This document shows positions 20,386 through 28,462 of a DNA stretch of 64,000 nucleotides, piece by piece. Source of the DNA: Bifidobacterium merycicum DSM 6492. Its GTDB lineage: Bacteria; Actinomycetota; Actinomycetes; Actinomycetales; Bifidobacteriaceae. The notes below the pieces were generated by a model. The model saw nothing but the letters and a program-made list of their open reading frames with translations, was not told the DNA's origin and made no database searches. Location of the stretch: NCBI RefSeq assembly GCF_900129045.1, contig NZ_FQTX01000005.1, positions 62,001 through 126,000 on the forward strand. Reading direction: 5' to 3'. The position numbers were made by a program, and so were the translations under genes. Each line of letters starts with the position of its first letter. Within the stretch, counting starts at the first letter, position 1.

Positions 20386-20609
20386 AACAAACCTCCTTAG
20401 TCGAACATCGGGTTGCCCGGTCTATCTGGTCGTCCGTGGCTCCTCCACGGTTGTTGAGGCCAAATCGTTGCGAGCCCACAGCCCTACGCTCAACGTGGTT
20501 ATTGCGAGGCATAGTCTACTTCGTCAAAACCACCATTTGTGTTACGGCGTCCATTTTCGGCACATATTCGCGGACATGACGGTTCGGGGAGAGGAGTAGA
20601 AAAGGAGAC

Positions 20610-22442
20610 GTGAGCGAACAGAAAGAAGAATCGGAGCGCGGCATCAAGCCCAAAGGGGCCCAAGCCGTCAGCAAATACCACACCCACTCCATTCCTCTGG
20701 ACATGGAGGACATCGAACGCGACTGGGATAAGCCCGTCTCGGAAGCGGGCATCGCCGCGAAAACCAGTGTGATCGTGCGTGTCGGCATGCTTGATCTCGC
20801 CGCCGGAACGGGAAGTTTCCGCGTCCGTGAGATGATGCACCGCATCGCCTACCCGCTGGGCGTCCACGTTCGCGCCGACGTGAATCTGACCGACATCGAA
20901 GCCTCCTGCACCGACGGCAAGGATCGCATCACCGAAGTGGTCGACCTGCCGACCACCGGCGTGAACACCGAACGCATCTGGCTGCTGGAGCATTTCGCCG
21001 ACTGGTTCAACGTGAACCTCGGCACGGGATCCATGTACCACCGCCAGGCGGACGTATCCGAAGGGCTGATGCAGCATCTCGACAAGAAGGACGCCTCGCA
21101 GGTTTCCGCCGACCTGTCCAAGCAGCTGCGCGAACAGAAGAAGGCCGAGCGGCATGCACAGGACGATCCCGTGCTCGACGTGCTGGAAGCGGTGAGCGCC
21201 CAGGCCGAAGAGGGTGAAACCGTGGCCCGGCCGCTGCACATGCGCGACATCGAGGAGGCGCAGATCCGCGTCGACGAAGCCTCCGCCGAATCCGCCGCTT
21301 CCGATACCGCGTCCCAATCCGGCGGCAGTGCCAGCGAGCGCCGTGACGAACGCCGTGAACAGGTGCGCAGCCGTATCAAGGAACGTGCGCACAAGCCGCC
21401 GAAGGAGTATGCGGAGCATTTCGCGGCCCCCGGCAGGAACGCCAACGGCCAGGGCGGCATCACCGTGCGCCAGGCGCATGAACGCCTCGACATGATCGAA
21501 CATCGCAAACCGTTGTATTCCCCGGCGTTCGCCGGACTCGCCTCGGCCTGCGCCTGCGCATCCTTCGTGTTCCTGCTCGGCGGCGGCCCCTTCGACATGA
21601 TCGGTGCGTTCGTCGGCGCGGGTCTCGGCCATTGGCTGCGTCGCCGTCTCTTCGCCCATCATCTCAACCAGTTCTTCGTGACCTTCGTGTGCGTGGCCGT
21701 CGCCGCGCTCGCCTGCACCGGCACGTTGCGACTCATCGGCCTGTTCAACCCCGTCGCCTTGCAGCATGACACCGCGTACATCGGTGCCATGCTGTTCGTG
21801 ATCCCCGGCTTCCCGCTTATCACGGGCGGCTTGGATATGGCGAAAATCGACTTCCCTTCGGGCGTGCAACGCATCACGTATGTGCTGTGCATCATCCTCA
21901 TGGCCACGCTCGCAGGCTGGATGGTCGCCTCCATCGTCCATCTGAACCCGCAGGGCTTCGAACCCCTCGGGCTCAACCCCGTGGTGAACTGCCTGCTGCG
22001 CATGCTTTTCGCATTCATCGGGGTCTGGGGCTTCTCCGTCATGTTCAACTCCCCGCAGCGCATGTGCCTCGTCGCCGCCACCATCGGCCTCATCACCGAC
22101 ACCCTGCGTCTGGAGATCGTCGACGCGGGCGTTCCCGCCGAAGCCGGTGCTTTCATCGGTGCCCTGCTCGCCGGCCTGCTCGCCTCCGCATGGCGTTCCG
22201 CCGTCCGTCGCGGCTGGCTCGCCCCGCATCTCGGCTACCCGCGCATCTGTCTGACCGTCCCCTCGATCGTCATCATGGTTCCCGGTCTGTATATGTATCA
22301 GGCCATGTTCCATCTTGGCCAGTTTGACACGTTGAACGCCCTCGATTGGGCCTTCCGCGCCTTCATGGTGATTCTCTGCCTGCCCATCGGCCTTGCCATG
22401 GCGCGCGTGATCACCGATAAGTCGTGGCGTTACGACATTTAG
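20610..22442 (+). CDS. Threonine/serine exporter family protein (ThrE-like, fused halves)
   Basis: 610 residues. The N-terminal DUF1212/ThrE part (about 40-290) ends in a charged, Ala/Glu-rich segment, and the C-terminal half (about 295-605) has some nine membrane segments, including the DUF3815-type half. ThrE of Corynebacterium exports threonine and serine; the substrate here is inference. GTG 20610 follows AAAGGAG. The gene is divergent from ppc and ends at a clear terminator. Confidence 0.88.
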   Translation: MSEQKEESERGIKPKGAQAVSKYHTHSIPLDMEDIERDWDKPVSEAGIAAKTSVIVRVGMLDLAAGTGSFRVREMMHRIAYPLGVHVRADVNLTDIEASCTDGKDRITEVVDLPTTGVNTERIWLLEHFADWFNVNLGTGSMYHRQADVSEGLMQHLDKKDASQVSADLSKQLREQKKAERHAQDDPVLDVLEAVSAQAEEGETVARPLHMRDIEEAQIRVDEASAESAASDTASQSGGSASERRDERREQVRSRIKERAHKPPKEYAEHFAAPGRNANGQGGITVRQAHERLDMIEHRKPLYSPAFAGLASACACASFVFLLGGGPFDMIGAFVGAGLGHWLRRRLFAHHLNQFFVTFVCVAVAALACTGTLRLIGLFNPVALQHDTAYIGAMLFVIPGFPLITGGLDMAKIDFPSGVQRITYVLCIILMATLAGWMVASIVHLNPQGFEPLGLNPVVNCLLRMLFAFIGVWGFSVMFNSPQRMCLVAATIGLITDTLRLEIVDAGVPAEAGAFIGALLAGLLASAWRSAVRRGWLAPHLGYPRICLTVPSIVIMVPGLYMYQAMFHLGQFDTLNALDWAFRAFMVILCLPIGLAMARVITDKSWRYDI

Positions 22443-22466
22443 TCAACGACCCAGCGTGACCGATTG

Positions 22467-22500
22467 AAAACCCGGCAATGGCTTTGCGTTGCCGGGTTTT
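22467..22500 (+). terminator. Intrinsic terminator after the ThrE-like gene
   Basis: Arms AAAACCCGGCAA (22467-22478) and TTGCCGGGTTTT (22489-22500); ends in a T-run. Confidence 0.92.
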
Positions 22501-22663
22501 CGTATGGCGGCGGCACGTTGCCCGTGAGGTTCCGGCGGGGCGATGAAGTCCGCCATACGGTCCCCGGTATGAGACGGTTCAGCTTGGAGCAATACCGAGC
22601 GGTTACATTGGGTCGAGCGACCGTATTCGCATTGAGAGATTTCTATCGAGAGGGAAGTGAGAC

Positions 22664-24292
22664 GTGGTTTCCAAGGATTTCTGGGTGTTGGCTGCCATGG
22701 TCATCTATTTCGCGGCCATGCTGACCATCGGATTCGTATACTCCAAGCGTTCGAATTCATCCACCAGACAATATTTCGCAGGCGGACGCGGCGTCGGCCC
22801 CTGGCTGACGGCATTGAGCGCCGAAGCCTCCGACATGAGCGGGTGGCTGCTCATGGGCCTGCCCGGCGTTGCCTACTTCACCGGCGCCGCCGACCCGATG
22901 TGGACCGCCATCGGCCTGGCCCTCGGCACCTACCTGAATTGGAAACTCGTCGCACGCCGCCTGCGCCGCTACTCCGTGGTCGCCGGTGACGCCATCACCA
23001 TCCCCGACTTCTTCTCCAAGCGCTTCCACGACAAGAAGAACATCGTCTCGACCATCGCCGCGCTGATCATCCTCGTGTTCTTCTGCGTATACGTCGGCAG
23101 CTGCTTCGTCACCGTCGGCAAACTCTTCTCCACCCTGTTCGGCTGGGACTACCACCTGACCATGGTGATCGGCGCGGCCATCGTGTTCGCCTACACCATC
23201 ATCGGCGGCTACCTGTCCGTCGTCGTCACCGACTTCATCCAAGGCATGCTCATGTTCTTCGCGCTCGCCGTGGTCTTCATCGGCTCCGTCGCAGCGGCCG
23301 GCGGCGTGGACAACACCGTGGCGTTCCTCAAGGCGATTCCGGGCTTCCTCGACAGCACCCACGTGGCCACCCCAGTGCTCAACGACGCCGGCGAGCAGAT
23401 TATCAAGGCCGGGCAGGCTATGTTCGGCGCCCCCGCCGATTACGGCATCATCACCATCATCTCCATGCTCGCCTGGGGCCTGGGCTACTTCGGCATGCCG
23501 CAGGTGCTCGTGCGCTTCCTGTCCATCCGCAGCTCCGAGGAAATTCGCAAGTCGCGTATTATCGCCACCACCTGGTGCGTGATTTCCCTCGCGTGCGGCG
23601 TGTGCATCGGCCTGGTCGGCCGTGCCATGATGCCGACGCAGTTCGCCACGCAGGCCGCCGCGGAGAACATCTTCATCGTCGTATCGCAGGCGTTGCTGCC
23701 GAGCTTCATGTGCGGCATCGTCGTATCCGGCATTTTCGCCGCGTCGATGAGCTCCTCGTCCTCGTACATGATCATCGGCGCCTCGGCCATGGCGGAGAAC
23801 ATCTTCCACGGCCTGCTCCACCGCAAGGCCAGCGAGCGCCAGGTGATGATGGTCGCGCGCATCACGCTGCTCGTCATGTTCATTTTCGGCATCGTCGTCG
23901 CCTTCGACCAGAATTCCTCGATTTTCCAGGTCGTCTCGTATGCGTGGGCCGGTTTGGGCGCATCCTTCGGCCCGCTGATACTCACCTCGCTGTATTGGCG
24001 GCGCACCAATAAGTATGGTGCCATCGCGGGCATGCTGTCCGGCACCGCGACCGTGCTCATCTGGCATAATTTCGTCAAGCCGCTCGGCGGCTTGTTCGCC
24101 ATCTACGAGCTGCTGCCCGCGTTCATCGTGTCGCTGCTGTTCATTGCGGTGGTGTCGCTGCTCACCCCGGCGCCCTCCGATGAGGTGTTGCACGAGTTCG
24201 ACCATTATCTTGATGATCCGAACGATCAGAAGGTCGATGACGATCTGGTCGCCGCGGAGATCGCGGCGGGCGAGCGTCGCGCCAAGATCTGA
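22664..24292 (+). CDS. putP: Sodium/proline symporter
   Basis: 542 residues with about 13 membrane segments, SSS family. The PutP signatures RQYFAGGRGVGPWLTALSAEASDMSGWLLMGLPG and the Na+-site region with FAASMSSSSSYMII are conserved. It imports proline with sodium, for nutrition or osmoprotection. The start is GTG 22664 (MVSKDFW) with GGGAAGTGAG upstream. The acidic last 40 residues are cytoplasmic. It stands alone. Confidence 0.93.
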   Translation: MVSKDFWVLAAMVIYFAAMLTIGFVYSKRSNSSTRQYFAGGRGVGPWLTALSAEASDMSGWLLMGLPGVAYFTGAADPMWTAIGLALGTYLNWKLVARRLRRYSVVAGDAITIPDFFSKRFHDKKNIVSTIAALIILVFFCVYVGSCFVTVGKLFSTLFGWDYHLTMVIGAAIVFAYTIIGGYLSVVVTDFIQGMLMFFALAVVFIGSVAAAGGVDNTVAFLKAIPGFLDSTHVATPVLNDAGEQIIKAGQAMFGAPADYGIITIISMLAWGLGYFGMPQVLVRFLSIRSSEEIRKSRIIATTWCVISLACGVCIGLVGRAMMPTQFATQAAAENIFIVVSQALLPSFMCGIVVSGIFAASMSSSSSYMIIGASAMAENIFHGLLHRKASERQVMMVARITLLVMFIFGIVVAFDQNSSIFQVVSYAWAGLGASFGPLILTSLYWRRTNKYGAIAGMLSGTATVLIWHNFVKPLGGLFAIYELLPAFIVSLLFIAVVSLLTPAPSDEVLHEFDHYLDDPNDQKVDDDLVAAEIAAGERRAKI

Positions 24293-24293
24293 C

Positions 24294-24347
24294 CCGTTCC
24301 GGGGTCCCGGAACGGTCTGGTGGCCGCCCAGCGGGCGGCCGCCAGAC
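24294..24347 (+). terminator. Two adjacent GC-rich hairpins after putP
   Basis: CCGTTCCG/CGGAACGG (24294-24315), then a 15-bp stem (24315-24329/24333-24347, one G-T pair) followed by CTTTC. Together they probably end putP transcription. Confidence 0.65.
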
Positions 24348-24382
24348 TTTCGCGGGCGCGAATCCGCCCCCCCCTGCCGATG

Positions 24383-24580
24383 GCCATCTCGCCTATAGAT
24401 GGCAGATTCGGCTCCTCCGCGTGTGCCAAGTGGCTTATATATGGCACTAAAACACGTAATCCCCGAGTATGAACGCTGGAATTCCAACATTCATACCCGG
24501 GGATTTCCCATATGGGTGCCATATATAAGCCACTTGGCGAATTCCGGATGCCGCTTTCTGCCATATATAAGCGAGATAGC
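24383..24580. repeat. ~190-bp imperfect palindrome carrying four TATATA motifs spaced ~43 bp
   Basis: The segment is symmetrical about 24481/24482 (centre TGGAATTCCA). The two halves align end to end with conserved blocks. The motif [GC]TGCCATATATAAGC occurs at 24387-24404 (degenerate, minus), 24430-24447 (minus), 24516-24533 (plus) and 24558-24575 (plus), i.e. offsets of 43, 86 and 42 bp. An inner pair (AATCCCCG...GTATGAA) flanks the centre. It lies between the convergent putP and trpS genes. Short open frames across it are mirror images of each other and are not real genes. Confidence 0.75.
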
Positions 24581-24737
24581 GGCTATTCCGTGCCTCAGAC
24601 GGCGCTACGGCCTCCCGTGCGGAGTCGTGCAGCGGCTCGGATGCTCGGTGTTCGCCCAGTGTTCGCCCAGCGCGCGCTCCAGTGGCGCTCATTCCGCTTT
24701 TTCAGCGGGTCGGATCACGCGGCCTGCCCAGTGCGCT

Positions 24738-25838
24738 TCAGTAGCGCATGCCCATGGCGTCGCGCACCTGCTGCAGCGTCTCGTCGGCGATCGCGTTGGC
24801 CTTCTTGTTGCCTTCGGCGAGCACGTCACGCACATAGTCCATGTCCTTGGCCAGCTCGGCGCGACGTTCGCGCATCGGGGCCAGGAAGTTGTTCACGGAT
24901 TCCACCACGTACATCTTCAGTGCGCCTGCGCCGGAGTCGCCGATCTCCTCGGCGATTTCCTTCGGGTCGCGGCCGGTTGTCAGGCCAGCGGTGGTCAGCA
25001 GCGCGGAGACTTCCGGGCGGTTGATCGGGTCGAAGGTGATCTTGCGTTCGGAGTCGGTGCGGCTCTTCTTGATGAGCTTGGCGGTTTCCTCGGCGGTGGC
25101 GCTCAGCATGATGGAGTTGCCGCGGGACTTGCTCATCTTCTGGCCGTCGAGGCCCGGGATCTCCGGTGCGTCGGACAGGATGGCGTCCGGCTCCGGGAAG
25201 ACCGGGTTCTTCTTGGCGTAGCGTTCGTTGAAGCGGCGTGCGATGGTGCGGGTCAGTTCGATGTGCGGCAGCTGGTCCTTGCCCACCGGCACGATGTTGC
25301 CCTTGCAGAACAGGATGTCGCAGGCCTGATGGACCGGGTAGGTGAGCAGCAGGCCGGTCAGCGCGTGGCCGGAGGCTTCCATCTCGGCCTTCACGGTCGG
25401 ATTGCGGTGCAGCTCGGATTCGGTGACGAGCGACAGGAACGGCAGCATGAGCTGGTTCTCCGCCGGAACCGCGGAATGCGTGTAGATCATGGTCTTTTCC
25501 GGGTCGATGCCGGCGGCCATGTAGTCGAGGATCAGGTTGAGCACATTGTCCTGGATATGCTCGGTGGTGTCGCGATCGGTGATCACCTGGTAGTCGGCGA
25601 TGATGATGTTGGTGTGCACGCCCTTGTTCTGCATTTCCACGCGGCTGCGCAGGGTGCCGAAATAGTGGCCCATGTGCAGGCGGCCGGTGGGGCGGTCGCC
25701 GGTGAGCATGGTGAACTTGCCCGGATTCTTCTCGATCTCGGCGAGCGTCGCGTCCGAACGCTTCTTCGCCGCCAGGAAGCTGGCGCTCATTTCATTGCCG
25801 ACAGCGGTGATCTGGTTGCTCTGAGCTTCGTCCGTCAT
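24738..25838 (-). CDS. trpS: Tryptophanyl-tRNA synthetase
   Basis: 366 residues, class I synthetase charging tRNA-Trp. The HIGH equivalent is HMGHY (residues 55-59) and KMSKS appears as GQKMSKSRGNSI. TGDRPTGRLHMGHYFGTLR and the ADYQVITDR block are TrpRS-specific. ATG 25838 starts MTDEAQ. The first 35 residues are a longer N-terminus than in E. coli. I saw no T-box or trp leader in the 148-bp gap to the divergent DUF3073 gene. Confidence 0.97.
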   Translation of the reverse strand: MTDEAQSNQITAVGNEMSASFLAAKKRSDATLAEIEKNPGKFTMLTGDRPTGRLHMGHYFGTLRSRVEMQNKGVHTNIIIADYQVITDRDTTEHIQDNVLNLILDYMAAGIDPEKTMIYTHSAVPAENQLMLPFLSLVTESELHRNPTVKAEMEASGHALTGLLLTYPVHQACDILFCKGNIVPVGKDQLPHIELTRTIARRFNERYAKKNPVFPEPDAILSDAPEIPGLDGQKMSKSRGNSIMLSATAEETAKLIKKSRTDSERKITFDPINRPEVSALLTTAGLTTGRDPKEIAEEIGDSGAGALKMYVVESVNNFLAPMRERRAELAKDMDYVRDVLAEGNKKANAIADETLQQVRDAMGMRY

Positions 25839-25986
25839 GCCTACGCCCCTTTGTGAATGTAAGGTAATGCTTGCGCGAAAATATCGCTTTTATCGTAAAA
25901 GTGCGAGAAGACAAGCCACAGGGCGTCAACAAGTGGTACTCTTCTATGTGATGAATTGATAGCAAGCAACATTACCAGGGGGTCAG

Positions 25987-26361
25987 ATGGGCCGCGGACG
26001 TCAGAAAGCAAAACAACAGAAAATTGCCCGTAAGCTGAAGTACCTGACCACCGACACCGATTACGATGAGCTTGCCAAGGAGCTCGGTGCTCAGGAACCC
26101 GGTGAGGGTTCCTTCGACCCATTCGCCGACATCGAGGCCAAGTATTCTCACGATACGGACAGCGAGGATGAGACCGCCGACGGTGGTCACGATGCATCCT
26201 CCGATACCGTGGACGACCTGGATGAGTACGCGAAGTGGGCCGCCGAAGCCGCGGCGAAGGCCACCAGCGGCGAGTTTCCGGCAGCGAAGGCAGCATCGAA
26301 GCCACGCAAGCCCATCCCGATGCCGATGCCCAGTGCGCTGAAGCTGAAGAAGCAGGACTGA
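25987..26361 (+). CDS. DUF3073 family protein
   Basis: 124 residues. MGRGRQKAKQQKIARKLKYLTTDTDY is the hallmark N-terminus of the actinobacterial DUF3073 family. The middle is acidic (Asp/Glu/Ser) and the C-terminus basic. Function is unknown; the family is small, soluble and widespread in actinobacteria. The gene is monocistronic and ends at a strong terminator. Confidence 0.92.
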   Translation: MGRGRQKAKQQKIARKLKYLTTDTDYDELAKELGAQEPGEGSFDPFADIEAKYSHDTDSEDETADGGHDASSDTVDDLDEYAKWAAEAAAKATSGEFPAAKAASKPRKPIPMPMPSALKLKKQD

Positions 26362-26381
26362 CTGCGATTGACAACCTTGTT

Positions 26382-26419
26382 AAGGGCCGTTTCCGATGGC
26401 ATCATCGGAAACGGCCCTT
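26382..26419 (+). terminator. Strong intrinsic terminator after the DUF3073 gene
   Basis: Perfect 17-bp arms (26382-26398, 26403-26419) with a 4-bp loop, followed by TTTTGTTTTG. Confidence 0.95.
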
Positions 26420-26591
26420 TTGTTTTGTTTCATGCGATTGAGCGTCCAATCCGCCGCCGTTCAAGGAAGATTCAGCGCCATATGGCTTTTTATGATGCGC
26501 CCTAACCAGCTTGAATAGGAACGCCGATTGCAGGGAAATGGATGCCGCTTTATCGTGAAGACGAACCCAAAATGGTCTAGGGGAGGCGATT

Positions 26592-26657
26592 ATGGAAATC
26601 GTTAAGGGGGATACCAATATTTCTTCTTTTACAATCACAATCATCATCAAGTCGTGA
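26592..26657 (+). CDS. Short leader ORF (21 codons) ahead of the broken MFS gene
   Basis: ATG 26592 has GGGGAGG at ideal distance; the ORF reads MEIVKGDTN ISSFTITIIIKS and stops at TGA 26655-26657, 54 bp before the MFS start. The Ile/Thr-rich C-terminus and the position suggest a translated leader that could control the transporter by ribosome stalling, as in leader peptides of antibiotic-resistance genes. That role is inference. The surrounding 26420-26590 has no other gene. Confidence 0.45.
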   Translation: MEIVKGDTNISSFTITIIIKS

Positions 26658-26711
26658 TTGATCGTTGATTGCATTGGCGTATTAGGGAATGTGTTGCGAG
26701 GAGAATTCGAC

Positions 26712-27710
26712 ATGGCATCGCAAGATGGGGATCCGTAGGCCGCGCCATCGGAAGATGGGCATGGGGACGCGCAGGCCGCGCCGTCGCTATGGAAGGACAC
26801 GGATTACGGATGGTGGCTGGCGGCGGATACCTCCACATCGGTGTCGACCGACATTGTCTCATTCGTGATTCCGCTGATTATTCTGTCGATCAGCGGCTCG
26901 GCGGCATTGGCATCATCGATGGATGCGCTGCAGGCCGCGGTATTGTGCGTACTCGGCTTGATTGGCGGTGTCATTCAGGACCGGTATGACCGTAAGAAGC
27001 TCATGTTGTTGGAAGGCGGCGCGTTGGTCGTGCTGTACCTGTTGTCCGCTGTTGTGCTGATCGCATCGGATGTATTGCATAACAAGGCATTAGTGTGGCT
27101 GTTGGTGCCCATTCTGATGCTTGCCGCAGTACGTGACGGGCTGCTGGGCAACACCTCCAATGTCATGCTGCGTGGCATTGTTCCCGACGGTCAGCTGCCG
27201 AAGGCCATGTCGCTCAACGATGGTCGCGATGCGGTCGTCGGTATGATAAGCGGACCGATCGGTGGAACGCTGATGTACATCGGCCGCGCCGTGCCGTTCC
27301 TCACCGGAGCATGTTGCGGTCTGATCGCCCTGCTGGCCACCAGCCGCATCACCCGCTATTGGCATCGTGGCGCGGAAAGCCGGTGCGCAAGCACGGATAC
27401 GCAGGCCGGCGAGGGTGATACCAAGAGCACCGACGAAGGCGAGAAAGGCCACAACGAACAACCCAAGTGGCGTGAGGCATTCGCCGGATTGCGCTGGCTG
27501 TTCGCTGGCGCGTTCCAGCGCAGGCTGATCATCGCCTCCATGATCGTTACCGGCGGCAGCAACGCATTCCTCGCCATCACGATGTTGGAAGTCTCCGAAG
27601 GAGGCCATCAAGCGGTGTCCGCAGGCTTCGTCAACGCGTCGGTGGCGTGCGGCATGCTGCTTGGTGCAGTGGTCGCGTCTGCGGTCGTGCAGCGCATGCG
27701 TATACGCTAG
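26712..27710 (+). pseudogene. Broken MFS transporter: TAG at codon 9 and lost C-terminus
   Basis: ATG 26712 with GAGGAG upstream starts MASQDGDP, then TAG at 26736-26738, then the same frame continues AAPSEDGHGDAQAAPSLWKDTDYGWWLAADTS and on into a normal MFS N-terminal half. The context DP*AAPS next to DAQAAPS suggests CAG changed to TAG. A GTG at 26841 could restart translation but would drop part of helix 1. The frame ends at 27710 after about seven to eight helices, some 90 residues short of a typical 400-420-residue MFS protein, with no remnant beyond because the SCP2-like gene follows at once. The DRYDRKK motif A loop is present. Substrate unknown; macrolide-type exporters look similar. 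Confidence 0.75.
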
Positions 27711-27746
27711 CGCCTTTCGGCGTGTCGGCAATCGCCTTGTCGGTTT

Positions 27747-28154
27747 TCAGTACAACGGCAGTAGATCGCTCAGGTCGTCGCGCTCGCCGACGGCGGTGAT
27801 GTGCCCGGCTTCCTTCTCCTCGGCCCAGCTGGTGATGCCGGAGGCGAGGCGCAGCCAGACGTCCGGGTCGAGTTCGATGACGTCCGGGGGAGTGAGGTTG
27901 TGCGGGTCGGATGCGGGGCCGTCCAATATCTTGACGGCGCCCCATGGTGCCACGCGCACCTCGACGCCGGGGCCGGGTGCCTTCTGCTCCAGCAGGTGGA
28001 GCGAGAAGCGGACGGCCATGGCCTTGACGGGTCGGGGGAGCGCCGGGTCGGCGGTGCGTGGGTCGTGTTCCATGCGTGCGGCTTCCTTCCACTGCTCGAA
28101 TGCTGAGCGGCCGCGCGTCAGATCTTTGTCCAAAATCACTGGCATGGCATCCAT
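27747..28154 (-). CDS. SCP2-like sterol carrier family protein
   Basis: 135 residues. RFSLHLLEQKAPGPGVEVRVAPWGAVKILDGPA, followed by PPDVIELDPDVWLRLASGITSWAE, is the pattern of the actinobacterial sterol-carrier-like domain (COG, SCP2 fold). The ligand is unknown; in bacteria such proteins bind hydrophobic small molecules. ATG 28154 (MDAMPVIL) is chosen; an ATG nine bases later is equally possible. The longer upstream frame is Arg-rich and unlikely. Confidence 0.7.
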   Translation of the reverse strand: MDAMPVILDKDLTRGRSAFEQWKEAARMEHDPRTADPALPRPVKAMAVRFSLHLLEQKAPGPGVEVRVAPWGAVKILDGPASDPHNLTPPDVIELDPDVWLRLASGITSWAEEKEAGHITAVGERDDLSDLLPLY

Positions 28155-28462
28155 TGTGCCCCATCCCCGTCCTTGCGCGGTCGGACGGGGTCGTTTCCCG
28201 GCTTCCCGAGCGGTCGTGCTTATCGGTCTCATTGCATTGATTTGCCTAGTTATGTGCTCACGTTGTCATATTTGTTCGCGTTCACGTGGCGTAAAGTGAG
28301 GGGGTGTGGTATGGTGTCTATGACAACGTATGCATGACGTTGAAGGACGACGATTGTCCCCGCGGACAAACGAGCGTCCAAGCGAGTCAAGTAGTTGGCT
28401 CACGTTATGCCGTGCACATATGATTGTTCCGTACAACCTATTGATAGAGAAAGTCAGAGCAA
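28155..28462. promoter_or_regulatory. glgP upstream region with two palindromes
   Basis: A 308-bp gap. Two short palindromes may be operators: CAACGT-N7-ACGTTG (28324-28342, LacI-operator-like) and TTGTCC-CCGC-GGACAA (28354-28369). No confident -35/-10 pair is visible. The ribosome site of glgP is weak (AGAGAAAG). Confidence 0.4.

Noticed and set aside
24399..25856. A long plus-strand open frame opposite trpS, and short mirrored frames in the palindrome.
   Set aside because: They are antisense shadows of trpS and of the symmetrical element, without homology or ribosome sites.
25839..25986. T-box or trp attenuator before trpS.
   Set aside because: The 148-bp gap contains no T-box sequence, specifier loop or tandem Trp codons.
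26736..26738. Read-through of the TAG as an unusual amino acid.
   Set aside because: No sign of a recoding element, and the neighbouring duplicated unit has CAG; a nonsense mutation explains it, supported by the lost C-terminus.
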